Shown here: positions 53,076 through 61,709 of the stretch, in pieces | Layout: each line of letters begins with the position of its first letter | Position numbering within the stretch: the first letter of the stretch is position 1 | Made by a program: the position numbers and the translations under genes | Notes under the pieces: generated by a model | Databases searched by the model: none | Told to the model about the DNA's origin: nothing | The model's input: the letters and a program-made list of their open reading frames with translations, nothing else | Assembly: GCA_000154345.1 (NCBI GenBank) | Contig: DS480345.1 | Span: forward strand, 62,001 to 126,000 | Length of the DNA: 64,000 nt | Reading direction: 5' to 3' | From: [Clostridium] leptum DSM 753 | Lineage (GTDB): Bacteria; Bacillota; Clostridia; Oscillospirales; Acutalibacteraceae

Positions 53076-54143
53076 TTAAATGTTTTCCAAAAAATCTCTG
53101 TCGGGCATAGGCTGATAAGGATTATGCGGTTCTGCTTGATACCAATAAACCACCGAGGAAATATCATCCCGCAATGGCAGGAAGCGTTTAAACCCATTTC
53201 GCCATCCAAGGGCCTGAATCGTAATTTTCAGATCCTTTTCAAAATAAATGGGATCGCAAACATGGAACCGATACATTCCAAACCGTTGATTCGCCTTAAG
53301 GGCCCCCTGGGGATTCAACACCTGACAAAGGCCGGCATAAAGATTGGTAAACTGCTTGTAGGTTCCTTTGGGATCTTCAAAGTTCCAGGCGCCTCCAAAA
53401 TAATCCTCCGTGCCGGTACCGCAAATCGTTGGGTATTCCTGATCCCCATCCATGTAAAATTTGATCTCACCTTCTCCCCACCAATAATTGTTATTTACCT
53501 GCCAGGCCAGATAGGTTCCTACATACTGGCCTTTTCCTATAATATCGTCCGCAAGAATGCAGGGCTGCTTGTAGGTTACCGGATTCGTCCTGCGAAACTG
53601 AGCGTGAAAATAAGCCGCCCGGTTATCTACCTGCGTCAGATCATAGTTTATTTGATAAAACAGGGTCTGCTCATCCCGGCTCACATTTTCTACCGTAATC
53701 CGGGCGCTTTTCCGGAAGGGCATGGGAAAATAGCAGTTATATCCCCCCGCTGGATTTACATTGATAGGCAGAGACGCCACAAAGGTCGGCGTATTCCAGC
53801 CGCTGCAAAAGAAATCTCCTAACGGAGCCTCTACCGAGGGAGCTTCCTCCCCATCCCAATAGATCCGCAGCAGCAGCCAGCGGCTGGCCTCCGGGAAACA
53901 GGTCATCCACATGCTTTTGATCATTGCCGGCCCCTCAATGTGAGCAATCTCATAGGTCTCGCCGCTGCTGATCTGAATACAGGGGCGAACCTTCCAGCCC
54001 CTGCCCAAGTCAAACGCTGGGTTTGCCTCATCCGCGGGGATCTCCATAGCACCCTTTCCTTTTTCTCCGTGAGGATTTTCCGCGCTGATGGAGCGGCTTA
54101 TATTTTCGCTGAGCATAAATAAATTGGATAAATTCGTTGTCAT
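53076..54143 (-). CDS. GH172 (DUF2961) family glycoside hydrolase
   Basis: A 355-residue protein covering the whole DUF2961 family, now GH172. Typical segments are FDLGRGWKVRPCIQI near 45, WGEGEIKFYMDGD near 222 and GTGTEDYFGGAWNF near 240, which includes a conserved acidic residue of the active site. Characterised GH172 enzymes act on alpha-D-fructofuranose and alpha-D-arabinofuranose linkages and form trimers or hexamers. There is no signal peptide, so it should be cytoplasmic. It lies between the ABC importer and the giant surface protein, 30 bases from the latter, and is probably co-transcribed. GAGAGGAC precedes the ATG. The actual furanoside is unknown. Confidence 0.88.
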   Translation of the reverse strand: MTTNLSNLFMLSENISRSISAENPHGEKGKGAMEIPADEANPAFDLGRGWKVRPCIQISSGETYEIAHIEGPAMIKSMWMTCFPEASRWLLLRIYWDGEEAPSVEAPLGDFFCSGWNTPTFVASLPINVNPAGGYNCYFPMPFRKSARITVENVSRDEQTLFYQINYDLTQVDNRAAYFHAQFRRTNPVTYKQPCILADDIIGKGQYVGTYLAWQVNNNYWWGEGEIKFYMDGDQEYPTICGTGTEDYFGGAWNFEDPKGTYKQFTNLYAGLCQVLNPQGALKANQRFGMYRFHVCDPIYFEKDLKITIQALGWRNGFKRFLPLRDDISSVVYWYQAEPHNPYQPMPDRDFLENI

Positions 54144-54517
54144 AAATCTGTCCTCTCTTTTTCATATGAGCGGCATCCTCTCACAGCCATTTTAGGATAA
54201 AGCCGGGAAGCAAGGAAGCTCTCAAGTCTCTTGCCATTCATTCTTTCAAAAAGAAATCCCATATCGTATCATCTGATGATCCAGCTGCTCATAAAGACTG
54301 ACTGCCTATACAACCATCGGCGGCTCTGCCCGCAGGAATCCTTTCCCAAGGCTTTTTCACAAGCGCCAGGCCTTCGCTTTTCTCCTTGCCGCCGGCTGGC
54401 GCGTATTTTTCACCTGTTTTAAAAACCAAAAGGCAAGAGCCTTCTGCCCTCTGAAGCTTTTAATTCCTAGAGCAAACCGGCGCATGCCTTTCTGTGAGAT
54501 CTCTCCGAAAAAGCTTT
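54144..54517. other. Intergenic stretch between permease and GH172 genes
   Basis: These 374 bases show no supported coding frame. A weak imperfect hairpin, AAAAGGCAAGAGCC to GGCAGAAGGC-like pairing around 54427-54465, may slow transcription after the permease gene, and the size leaves room for an internal promoter for GH172 and the surface protein, but I find no convincing -35/-10 pair. Confidence 0.4.
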
Positions 54518-55351
54518 TTAGGCCTTGACAGCTCCTGCGGAAAGTCCAGAAACTACCTGCTCCTGTAAAGCGATATAGACGATAATGCTTGGAATAATCA
54601 CCAGAATGGTCGCGGCGAACATCGCCCCGTAATTGCTGGCGAACTGGCTTTTAAAGTAGTACAGCGCAATGGGAAGGGTGCGGTTGCTGTTGGAGGCCGT
54701 CAGGGTCAGGGCGAACTGGAACTCATTCCAAGCCACCAAAAACTCCAGAACCGCTGCGGTTCCCAGAGCCGGCTTCGCAATGGGGATCACAATGAGGCTG
54801 AAGGTTTTAAAGAACCCGCTGCCATCCAAATAAGCGGATTCCTCCAGCTCCTTTGGGATGGTCATAAAGTAACTGCTCATAACATAAATGGTTGTGGGCA
54901 GTCCAAACGCAATGTAAACGAGAATCAGTCCAATCAGGCTGTCATAAAGCCCCATGGCGATCATCGTCTGGTACAAAGGCTGCAGCAGCGCGGCGCCCGG
55001 AATCAACAGCCCCACAGAAAACAAAAGCCGGAAAAAGGTCTTGCCCTTCCATTGAAAGCGGGCGATGACATACGCCGCCATGCTCAGAAGGAAAACATTC
55101 AGCACCGTGGCCACAACCGCCACAATGATACTGTTGAGGTAAAACTGAGGAATGGGAGCGATTTTCAGCGCATCGGCATAGTTGTCAAAGTTAAAAGCCG
55201 CCGGAAGTCCCAGGCTGCCAGACAAAATTTCCTTATTGGTTTTAAACGACGAAAACAGCACCCACAGCAAGGGGCCGACAGAGATTATAATGATCGTACC
55301 GATAAAGAGGAAGATCAGAACCTTACAAATTATCTTTTTTACCGTATTCAT
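54518..55351 (-). CDS. Carbohydrate ABC transporter permease (MalG-type)
   Basis: A 277-residue permease from the ATG at 55351, preceded by AAGGAAGGAG; an upstream in-frame start lies inside the neighbouring gene and lacks a site. Six predicted membrane segments, EAA loop KELEESAYLDGSGFFKT near 165 and a terminal GLSAGAVKA. It is 16 bases after its partner permease and completes the membrane part of the importer. Confidence 0.92.
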   Translation of the reverse strand: MNTVKKIICKVLIFLFIGTIIIISVGPLLWVLFSSFKTNKEILSGSLGLPAAFNFDNYADALKIAPIPQFYLNSIIVAVVATVLNVFLLSMAAYVIARFQWKGKTFFRLLFSVGLLIPGAALLQPLYQTMIAMGLYDSLIGLILVYIAFGLPTTIYVMSSYFMTIPKELEESAYLDGSGFFKTFSLIVIPIAKPALGTAAVLEFLVAWNEFQFALTLTASNSNRTLPIALYYFKSQFASNYGAMFAATILVIIPSIIVYIALQEQVVSGLSAGAVKA

Positions 55352-55367
55352 ATTCCTCACTCCTTCC

Positions 55368-56234
55368 TTAATCATCCTGTTTTCCAACTCTGTAAATCCG
55401 GTTGATGATTCCGACAACGATAAGTCCCATAATAATCATCAGCACGCCCACAGAGTTGGCAAGGCCGAACTGCTTTGCTGAGAAAGCGGTATTGTAAACG
55501 AAATAGGGCAAATTCAAGGTAACATCTCCAGGCCCGCCCTTAGTGGTCATCATCAGGATATCCAGCTTTTGCAGCATACTGGTGGCTCCCAGCACCGTGG
55601 TGGTGCCGATAATATTTTTCATTAAAGGCAGAATGATGCGGATTGTGGTTTGAAATTCCGTAGCGCCATCCACCTTTGCGGCCTCCAGAATAGAGACATC
55701 CAGGGAGGTCATTTCCGCCATCACCAAAATAGTAACAGTGGCGGCGAACGGCAGCCAGGTAATGGTCACGGCGAAAAACGCGGTGGAGGAATTTGAGAAC
55801 CAGTTGGGAAGGTTCTGAAAGCCTAAGGCCTCCAAGCCCTTATTCACGATTCCGAAGGAAGGATTCAAAAGCATAACGAACAGCATACCGATTGCCGCGC
55901 TGGAAATAATATTGGGGAACATGTAAACGGTACGCGTAAATTTCCAATAAAACTTTTTTCTGGCCAAAATCAAGGCGGTCAGCACTCCGATAAAAATATG
56001 CACCGTAGACTGAAGCACCATCCAGATCAAGGTATTCACTGTGGCGTGAAGAAACTGGCTGTTTTGAAACAGCTTAATATAATTGTCAATCCCGTTGAAG
56101 TGCGGAGAGGAAACCGCCACCCAATCGGTAAAGGAGGTCGCGGTCAGCATAACCACCGGGACAGCATATACAAGAGCAAAAATCAAGGTAGCCGGCAAGA
56201 GGAAGATTACCAACCACTTCTTTTTTATTTTCAT
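55368..56234 (-). CDS. Carbohydrate ABC transporter permease (MalF/UgpA-type)
   Basis: A 288-residue permease with six predicted membrane segments (first: WLVIFLLPATLIFALVYAVPV) and EAA loop SILEAAKVDGATEFQTT near 185. AAGGTGAC precedes the ATG. It follows the binding-protein gene by about 183 bases holding a strong hairpin. The C-terminus is basic, IINRIYRVGKQDD. Confidence 0.92.
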   Translation of the reverse strand: MKIKKKWLVIFLLPATLIFALVYAVPVVMLTATSFTDWVAVSSPHFNGIDNYIKLFQNSQFLHATVNTLIWMVLQSTVHIFIGVLTALILARKKFYWKFTRTVYMFPNIISSAAIGMLFVMLLNPSFGIVNKGLEALGFQNLPNWFSNSSTAFFAVTITWLPFAATVTILVMAEMTSLDVSILEAAKVDGATEFQTTIRIILPLMKNIIGTTTVLGATSMLQKLDILMMTTKGGPGDVTLNLPYFVYNTAFSAKQFGLANSVGVLMIIMGLIVVGIINRIYRVGKQDD

Positions 56235-56353
56235 GACGTCACCTTTTCTTCCTATTCGCCGTATTTAAAAAAGCGAATCTGTTACAAGTAATGGTCGAGA
56301 GACAAAATGAGAACCGTCTGCTAAGGACTCCAAAACGAATATCTAATTCCTTA

Positions 56354-56388
56354 GAAGGGCCGTTGCAAAAAATTTGCAGCGGCCCTTC
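56354..56388 (-). other. Hairpin between binding-protein and permease genes
   Basis: GAAGGGCCG-T-TGCAAA (56354-56369) pairs with TTTGCA-G-CGGCCCTTC (56373-56388), 15 pairs with one mismatched position. The coding strand lacks a T-run after it. It is the strongest of three such hairpins in equivalent positions. Confidence 0.65.
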
Positions 56389-56417
56389 CTAATCAATGAA
56401 AGCAGCAGGAAAAACTA

Positions 56418-57812
56418 TTATTTTCCGTAGTTAGCATCACTCTTAGCGGCTTCGGTCAGCTGCTTGCACATTTCTTCGGCAGTAATGGTGCCATCCACCA
56501 GCTGGGGGAACAGAGTGTTCATAGCATTGTTGGCAGTGGTATAGCTGATGGCGTCGATGCTCTTATAGCGCCATTCAACGTCGTTACCCATTTCAATCAG
56601 CTTGGCTACCAGCGGCTCGGCTTCCTTATATTCCTCCGGAACAGGAGTTTCCGGGTTCATCGGCAGAGTGCCGGCCTCTTCCAGATGGATCTGCTGGCCA
56701 TAGGTGCCGGTCTTGAATTTAATGAATTCCCAAGCGGCGTCTTCCGTAGCCTTATCGCTCTTAGCGATGGAATAGCCTCTCTCAAACTGAGAAATGGTTC
56801 CGTTCTCGGGGAACAAAGCGACGTCTACCTTATCGGCAAAGCCTTCAGCGGCTTTTTCCGTATTGGAAAAGTCCGGCGTCATCCAGGGGCCGTTGGCGAT
56901 AATAGCGGTTTCCTCGTTGAGGAAATGGTTAGCGGTGGTAGCGTAGTCAGAACCGATAGCATCCGGCAGGGAATAATCCTTCAGCATCGTCCGGATCATA
57001 TCATACGCTTCGGCCACAAAGGACTCGTCATAGTCTTGAATATAGCCGTTGATGTTCATGAACTCGTTGCCTTCCTCGCCGCTGGTGCCGATGATCGAGG
57101 AAAGAATCAGGTTCGTTGTCCAGCAGTTCTCGCCGGTCATGCTGGAAAGGGGAGCGGAACAAACGCCAGAGGTTTTCAGGGTTTCCAGATTGCTCATCCA
57201 CTCGTCCCAGGTAGTAGCGGGTGTAATACCGGCCTCCTCAAACATTTCCTTGTTGTAGAAATAGCCGATAGACTGACGGCCGTAGGAAATATTGTAAAGC
57301 CCGCCGTCTTCCCAGTTGCGTCCGAACTCCAAGGCGTCCTCGCCAAGCTCCTTCGCATACTCCGGGTCAGCTTCCACATAGGGGTTCATGTCCACGGCGA
57401 TGCCATTCTGCACCGCCAGCTCTAAAACGCCGTTGTTTCCTTCAAAAACATCGGGCAGGGTGTTGGAGGAAGCGCGTACCAGCATTTGGTTGTAATACTC
57501 CTGATCGCTGGGCATTTCCTCAATGTTAATGGTAATCTTCTGCTTATCCACACCATTGTACAGCTCTTGGAACTCTGTCACATAGCGGGTTTCTGCCGCA
57601 GCTGCGTTATGAGTACCAACGCGGAACGAAGCGATGTTCAGTTCTACCGGTTCCGGCAGTTCTTCGCTTGCAGAAGCTGCGGAGTTGTTTTCCGCAGAGC
57701 TGCTCTCTCCGCTGCTGGCGGTGTCTCCGTTGCCGCTGCAGGCAGTCATGCTAACGCCCATAACGCCAACCAACAGCATCGCGAGGATCGCTTTAAAGTT
57801 AGCTTTTTTCAT
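56418..57812 (-). CDS. Sugar ABC transporter substrate-binding lipoprotein (GH172/surface-protein operon)
   Basis: A 464-residue family 1 binding protein with a lipoprotein signal ending SMTAC (C25) and a Ser/Glu-rich linker. YFYNKEMFEEAGI near 188 is the common sugar-binder motif. AGGAGG lies before the ATG. A TATTAT -10 candidate lies upstream on the minus strand at about 57857-57862 without a good -35 element, consistent with activation by the adjacent response regulator. It starts the importer operon that also contains GH172 and the giant surface protein. Confidence 0.93.
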   Translation of the reverse strand: MKKANFKAILAMLLVGVMGVSMTACSGNGDTASSGESSSAENNSAASASEELPEPVELNIASFRVGTHNAAAAETRYVTEFQELYNGVDKQKITINIEEMPSDQEYYNQMLVRASSNTLPDVFEGNNGVLELAVQNGIAVDMNPYVEADPEYAKELGEDALEFGRNWEDGGLYNISYGRQSIGYFYNKEMFEEAGITPATTWDEWMSNLETLKTSGVCSAPLSSMTGENCWTTNLILSSIIGTSGEEGNEFMNINGYIQDYDESFVAEAYDMIRTMLKDYSLPDAIGSDYATTANHFLNEETAIIANGPWMTPDFSNTEKAAEGFADKVDVALFPENGTISQFERGYSIAKSDKATEDAAWEFIKFKTGTYGQQIHLEEAGTLPMNPETPVPEEYKEAEPLVAKLIEMGNDVEWRYKSIDAISYTTANNAMNTLFPQLVDGTITAEEMCKQLTEAAKSDANYGK

Positions 57813-57923
57813 AACAAAACCTCCTAAAAATTTTGTTTTTATGTGCTTTGCGACTATAATATTAGCTAATTTTCCTTAAAATCTCCATAGAACAATTTGC
57901 CCTGATTTATAAAATAATTGCAC

Positions 57924-57968
57924 AAAAAAGCGCGATGAGTTGCTTTTTCAAAAACTCATCGCGCTTTT
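57924..57968 (-). terminator. Intrinsic terminator after the response regulator
   Basis: AAAAGCGCGATGAGT (57926-57940) and ACTCATCGCGCTTTT (57954-57968) form a 15-base perfect stem; A-runs and T-runs on both sides give a terminator in either direction. It separates the sensor operon from the importer operon, leaving room for the importer promoter. Confidence 0.88.
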
Positions 57969-58010
57969 CTCTGTAGTCTTTAAAAATTTTGCACAAACCT
58001 TTTAAATTTT

Positions 58011-59558
58011 TTACTTCTGACTGCGGTACTCGCTTGGACTGCATCCAACATATTTCGTAAAAACGCTGGTAAAATAAGCCGCGTCCTCAAAGCCCACCAT
58101 CTGAGCGATTTCGTATACCTTATATTCAGGATTCCCTAAAAGAAGCTTAGCCTGGTCAATGCGGGCCCGGTTAATGGCCTCGGTAATGGTAATCCCCGTT
58201 TTATTTCGGAACAAGCGGCTCACATACGCCGAGCTGATGTGTATCTGATCCGCGATATCCTGTAACGTAATATTGCTTTGATAATTTGCGCTGATATAGC
58301 GGCTGATCTGATCCACCAGATCATGCTTCTCTAATCTTCCGCTGATCACCTGGTTGGTTTCGTCGATCATTTCCCGGCACACCTGAAACAGCGAATATAG
58401 TGTCGTGCTTTGGCTGATCCTCAGATAAAACCTGCTTTCCATGTCCTCGGCCGTATCACTGACATAAATTTCTCCGAACCTTCTGAATACCGCCGAGCAC
58501 AAGTTGATCATTTTGATTTTTGCTTTGTGCAGCGGATAGCGGATATCCGTAATCTCCTGTTTCATCTGCTCCAACAGCTCTTTTGCCGCATCCGGATTCT
58601 TGTCAAACAGGGCGTCTGTGATTTTCGTCCCATATTCGTTCAAGTGGGAGGCGCCGGATGACTCTGACTCTTCCACATATAAAATAATTTCATTGCCGGA
58701 ATCCGCGGCCCGCGAGAGAGCCATAGCCGCTTCATGAAATGTCCGGGACAATTCGGTAACGTCATGAATAATTGTGCTGACGCCGAATTTAATATTAATC
58801 CCCATTAGCTCATCCACCAAGCGCAGGATTTCCCCGCACATGGTAGTAACATCCCGAAGGGCAAGCCCTGTTTCCTTGGGTTCACTGATAATCAGCGACA
58901 TACCAGAGGAGTGGACATTGACAATATGATAATCGTGCTTGTTTTCGATAATATCGAGAAAATTTTTCAGCATCTGCACAATTGCCTGCAAATCCCACTT
59001 TTTGTCTAATAAAGCTACCTCACAGCTGCAAACGCAGTAGCTTCTGTCGTTCAGTCCATAGCGTTCAATGTCCTCCGGGGAATTCAGCGCCTTAGACAAC
59101 AACAGCGACTCTAAAACGTACCCTTGAATATTTTGGTACTCCCTCTCGCTGATTTGCTCCTTTTCCCGTTCTTTCTTTTCTGTCTCATACTGCCACACCG
59201 CTTTTTTCACCGCCTTTGGAAGATCGGTGATAATGTCGTTTTTCACAACAAAGTCCACAGCGCCGTAGCGCAGAGCCTTTCTCGCAAATTCAAAATCCGT
59301 ATAAGCGGTTACCAGGATCATTTTTAAACCTTTGTGTTTTTTATCGATTTCTTCCATCAGCTCTATCCCGCTGAGCTTTGGCATTTTTATGTCAGTTATG
59401 ACAATGTCCGCTGTGTTTTTCTCTAAATACTTCAGCACCTGACGGCCGTCGGTGCATTCCTGGACGATCTCACAGTTCAGTTTGTCCCAATCGATTAAAT
59501 ACACAATACCCTTCCGAATAACATCCTCGTCATCCGCCACAATCACTTTATACTTCAT
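58011..59558 (-). CDS. YesN-type response regulator with AraC DNA-binding domain
   Basis: A 515-residue regulator from the ATG at 59558, preceded by AAAGGAG; an earlier in-frame codon has no site. The receiver domain has D9/D10 and phospho-acceptor D56 (VITDIKMP), with VKND in place of the usual LKP near residue 107, so the switch Lys is shifted in sequence context. The C-terminal AraC domain includes LQDIADQIHISSAYVSRLF and VGFEDAAYFTSVFTKYVGCSPSEYR. It overlaps the kinase by 11 bases. The likely target is the importer-GH172-surface-protein operon directly downstream. Confidence 0.93.
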   Translation of the reverse strand: MKYKVIVADDEDVIRKGIVYLIDWDKLNCEIVQECTDGRQVLKYLEKNTADIVITDIKMPKLSGIELMEEIDKKHKGLKMILVTAYTDFEFARKALRYGAVDFVVKNDIITDLPKAVKKAVWQYETEKKEREKEQISEREYQNIQGYVLESLLLSKALNSPEDIERYGLNDRSYCVCSCEVALLDKKWDLQAIVQMLKNFLDIIENKHDYHIVNVHSSGMSLIISEPKETGLALRDVTTMCGEILRLVDELMGINIKFGVSTIIHDVTELSRTFHEAAMALSRAADSGNEIILYVEESESSGASHLNEYGTKITDALFDKNPDAAKELLEQMKQEITDIRYPLHKAKIKMINLCSAVFRRFGEIYVSDTAEDMESRFYLRISQSTTLYSLFQVCREMIDETNQVISGRLEKHDLVDQISRYISANYQSNITLQDIADQIHISSAYVSRLFRNKTGITITEAINRARIDQAKLLLGNPEYKVYEIAQMVGFEDAAYFTSVFTKYVGCSPSEYRSQK

Positions 59559-61347
59559 CTGATTCTCCTTTCCGATCCAGAGGAATGACAATTTCCACAA
59601 CCGTTCCCTCTCCCGGAGCGCTGTGAATCCTCAGTCCATACGCCTCCCCATAAAGCAGCGTCAAGCGGTTATGAGTATTTTTCAGTCCTACCTTTTCCCT
59701 GGTTCCTTCCAGTGATACTTCCCCGCCGCTTAAATCCAGCTGCTTGGTGTCAAAGCCGCGGCCATTGTCCGCAATCCTAATCTTCAGGCATTTCTCCTCC
59801 TTTGTGATCGCCAGTTCAACGCAAACCCTTTCTATATCGCCTTCCATTCCATGAAGCACAGAATTTTCCACAATCGGTTCAATGGTGAGCCTGGGAATAC
59901 GGACTCTTTCTAAGCCGGGTTCCATAGAGATATGATAATCGAGCCGGTCCTGGTACCTCTGCTTTTGCAGATATAGGTAAAACTCCGCGTATTGCACCTC
60001 CTCTGACAACGAGGTCATCATACTTTTTCCCGAATACAGGCTGGCCCGGAGCAAACCGGAAAGAGAAGCCAGCATCTGATAAACAGTCTCATCTCCGCAC
60101 ATTTTCGCTTTGATTTGAACTGTGGAAAGGACATTAAACAGAAAATGGGGGTTCATCTGCTGCTGGATAAACTCCAGTTCCATTTCCTGGCGCATAATCT
60201 TTGCTTTATAAGTATCGTTAATCAATGTTTTCATTGCGGCGGTCATGTCATTAAAATACATACCCAACGCGTCCACGGCGCTGTTGCTGTAGTGAGGCAT
60301 CTTTACATCATAATTTTTCTTTTTCACCTCATTCATACAAATTACCAGGTCTTTAATAAACGAGGTGCTTTTAAACGATACAATATATCCCACCGCCAAA
60401 AGCACTATACATAGGATACCTGCGATAACGAACAAAAAGGGAGTTCCCTCCAGGGTTTGGTCAATAATTACCTGCTCGGGAACCACATTGAGCAGTGTAA
60501 GGCTGTTAGAGGATAACGGTTTTGAAAAATACAGGTAATTTTTTCCGTCCCGCCTGAAATTACCGTTGCTTCCGCTTTTGATCTCCTGGAAAATGTCCTC
60601 CTCAAATTTTTCACCTACCTGGTCCCGCTCGGAAGAGGAGAAAATATAACCCTCCTCATCCAAAAGATAAGTAGAATTCCCCTCTCCGCCATAGTAGCGG
60701 GAATAATCCTGGTACAAAGCCTTTTCATTGGTCGCGATTACAATCGACAGAGAATCCGGAGAATTGAAGTCCCGCTGCATACGGCGCACATGGAAAATCT
60801 GGTTATTATCTACCACAGGTGGAATATCGCCAATAAACTGCTGCTCCTGATTTTCTTTCAATATCTGGTTCGCGCTGACAGCCGATTGATAAATGGTATT
60901 CGGCGTTATCTGGTTTGCTGAAACATAAAGCAGGGGATCATCGTTGAGCAGAATACAAATATAGCTGATATAATTGGTTTTCCACGCATTGCTATAGGTA
61001 AGCACATGATTAGTCTCGTTTTTTAAGTTATTGATATTCGTATAATAAGCGGAGCTGTCGTCGTCAAACAGCCTCGTGTTATTAATCCAATGGCCAACGG
61101 TTCCTCCAGTAGCTACCGCCAATCCAGTATTCGTAATGAAAGAAAAGGACTGATCAATATTCTGCACGGTTTTATCGGTATAAATCTGCATTTTCTCATA
61201 GGTATTTTCATATGCCTTGGAATACATCACCATCACTAAATATCCGCCAATGACCAGCATGGAAAGCAGCGTAAAGCACACACAAATGATCACAACCCGA
61301 TTGTGTACCGGAGCTTGTCTTAGCAAGGAATCAAAAGACTTTTTCAT
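59548..61347 (-). CDS. YesM-type sensor histidine kinase
   Basis: A 599-residue sensor with a membrane segment at about 18-42, an extracellular Cache-like region (45-300), a second segment near 300-325 (FLFVIAGILCIVLLAVGYIV), HAMP, the phospho-acceptor motif QQQMNPHFLFNVLS (His near 401) and an HATPase domain with ADNGRGF and VGLKNTHNRL. AAGGTGATC precedes the ATG. It is divergent from another YesN gene on the plus strand; a clear promoter is not visible between them. Confidence 0.94.
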   Translation of the reverse strand: MKKSFDSLLRQAPVHNRVVIICVCFTLLSMLVIGGYLVMVMYSKAYENTYEKMQIYTDKTVQNIDQSFSFITNTGLAVATGGTVGHWINNTRLFDDDSSAYYTNINNLKNETNHVLTYSNAWKTNYISYICILLNDDPLLYVSANQITPNTIYQSAVSANQILKENQEQQFIGDIPPVVDNNQIFHVRRMQRDFNSPDSLSIVIATNEKALYQDYSRYYGGEGNSTYLLDEEGYIFSSSERDQVGEKFEEDIFQEIKSGSNGNFRRDGKNYLYFSKPLSSNSLTLLNVVPEQVIIDQTLEGTPFLFVIAGILCIVLLAVGYIVSFKSTSFIKDLVICMNEVKKKNYDVKMPHYSNSAVDALGMYFNDMTAAMKTLINDTYKAKIMRQEMELEFIQQQMNPHFLFNVLSTVQIKAKMCGDETVYQMLASLSGLLRASLYSGKSMMTSLSEEVQYAEFYLYLQKQRYQDRLDYHISMEPGLERVRIPRLTIEPIVENSVLHGMEGDIERVCVELAITKEEKCLKIRIADNGRGFDTKQLDLSGGEVSLEGTREKVGLKNTHNRLTLLYGEAYGLRIHSAPGEGTVVEIVIPLDRKGESDEV

Positions 61348-61629
61348 TTTAAGATCACCTTTGTCATGTTATTGTTAAAATAAGCCTGCCGCCACAAGAC
61401 AAACCTATTGATCATTAAGCTTTCATCTCGACTACTGTGCCAGTTGATTCATTCCTCGATAAGCACAGCTTAGACATTTGATTTGATCAAAAAACGCGGT
61501 TTTTACAGCACCCCTTCAATACGACAAATGCCGGCATCTAATAACCCCATTTAAATTTAATCGGATTGCAGATTCTCAAAATTCAAAGTTTATTAAGCTG
61601 TGATTTCCGAAGCAAAAAAGCGCAAAAAA

Positions 61630-61666
61630 ATGCTGGTTACACTACAAATATAGCGATAACCAGCAT
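61630..61666. other. Ten-base inverted repeat upstream of the plus-strand response regulator
   Basis: ATGCTGGTTA (61630-61639) and TAACCAGCAT (61657-61666) are perfect complements separated by 17 bases, about 45 bases before the response-regulator start. On the minus strand the stem is followed by TTTTTTT, so it could end antisense transcription; on the plus strand it could be an operator or leader structure. The rest of the 362-base divergent region (61348-61709) shows no sure promoter. Confidence 0.5.
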
Positions 61667-61709
61667 AAAATTGACTGTCCAAAAATGTTTACTCAAAAGG
61701 AGGGGGACT

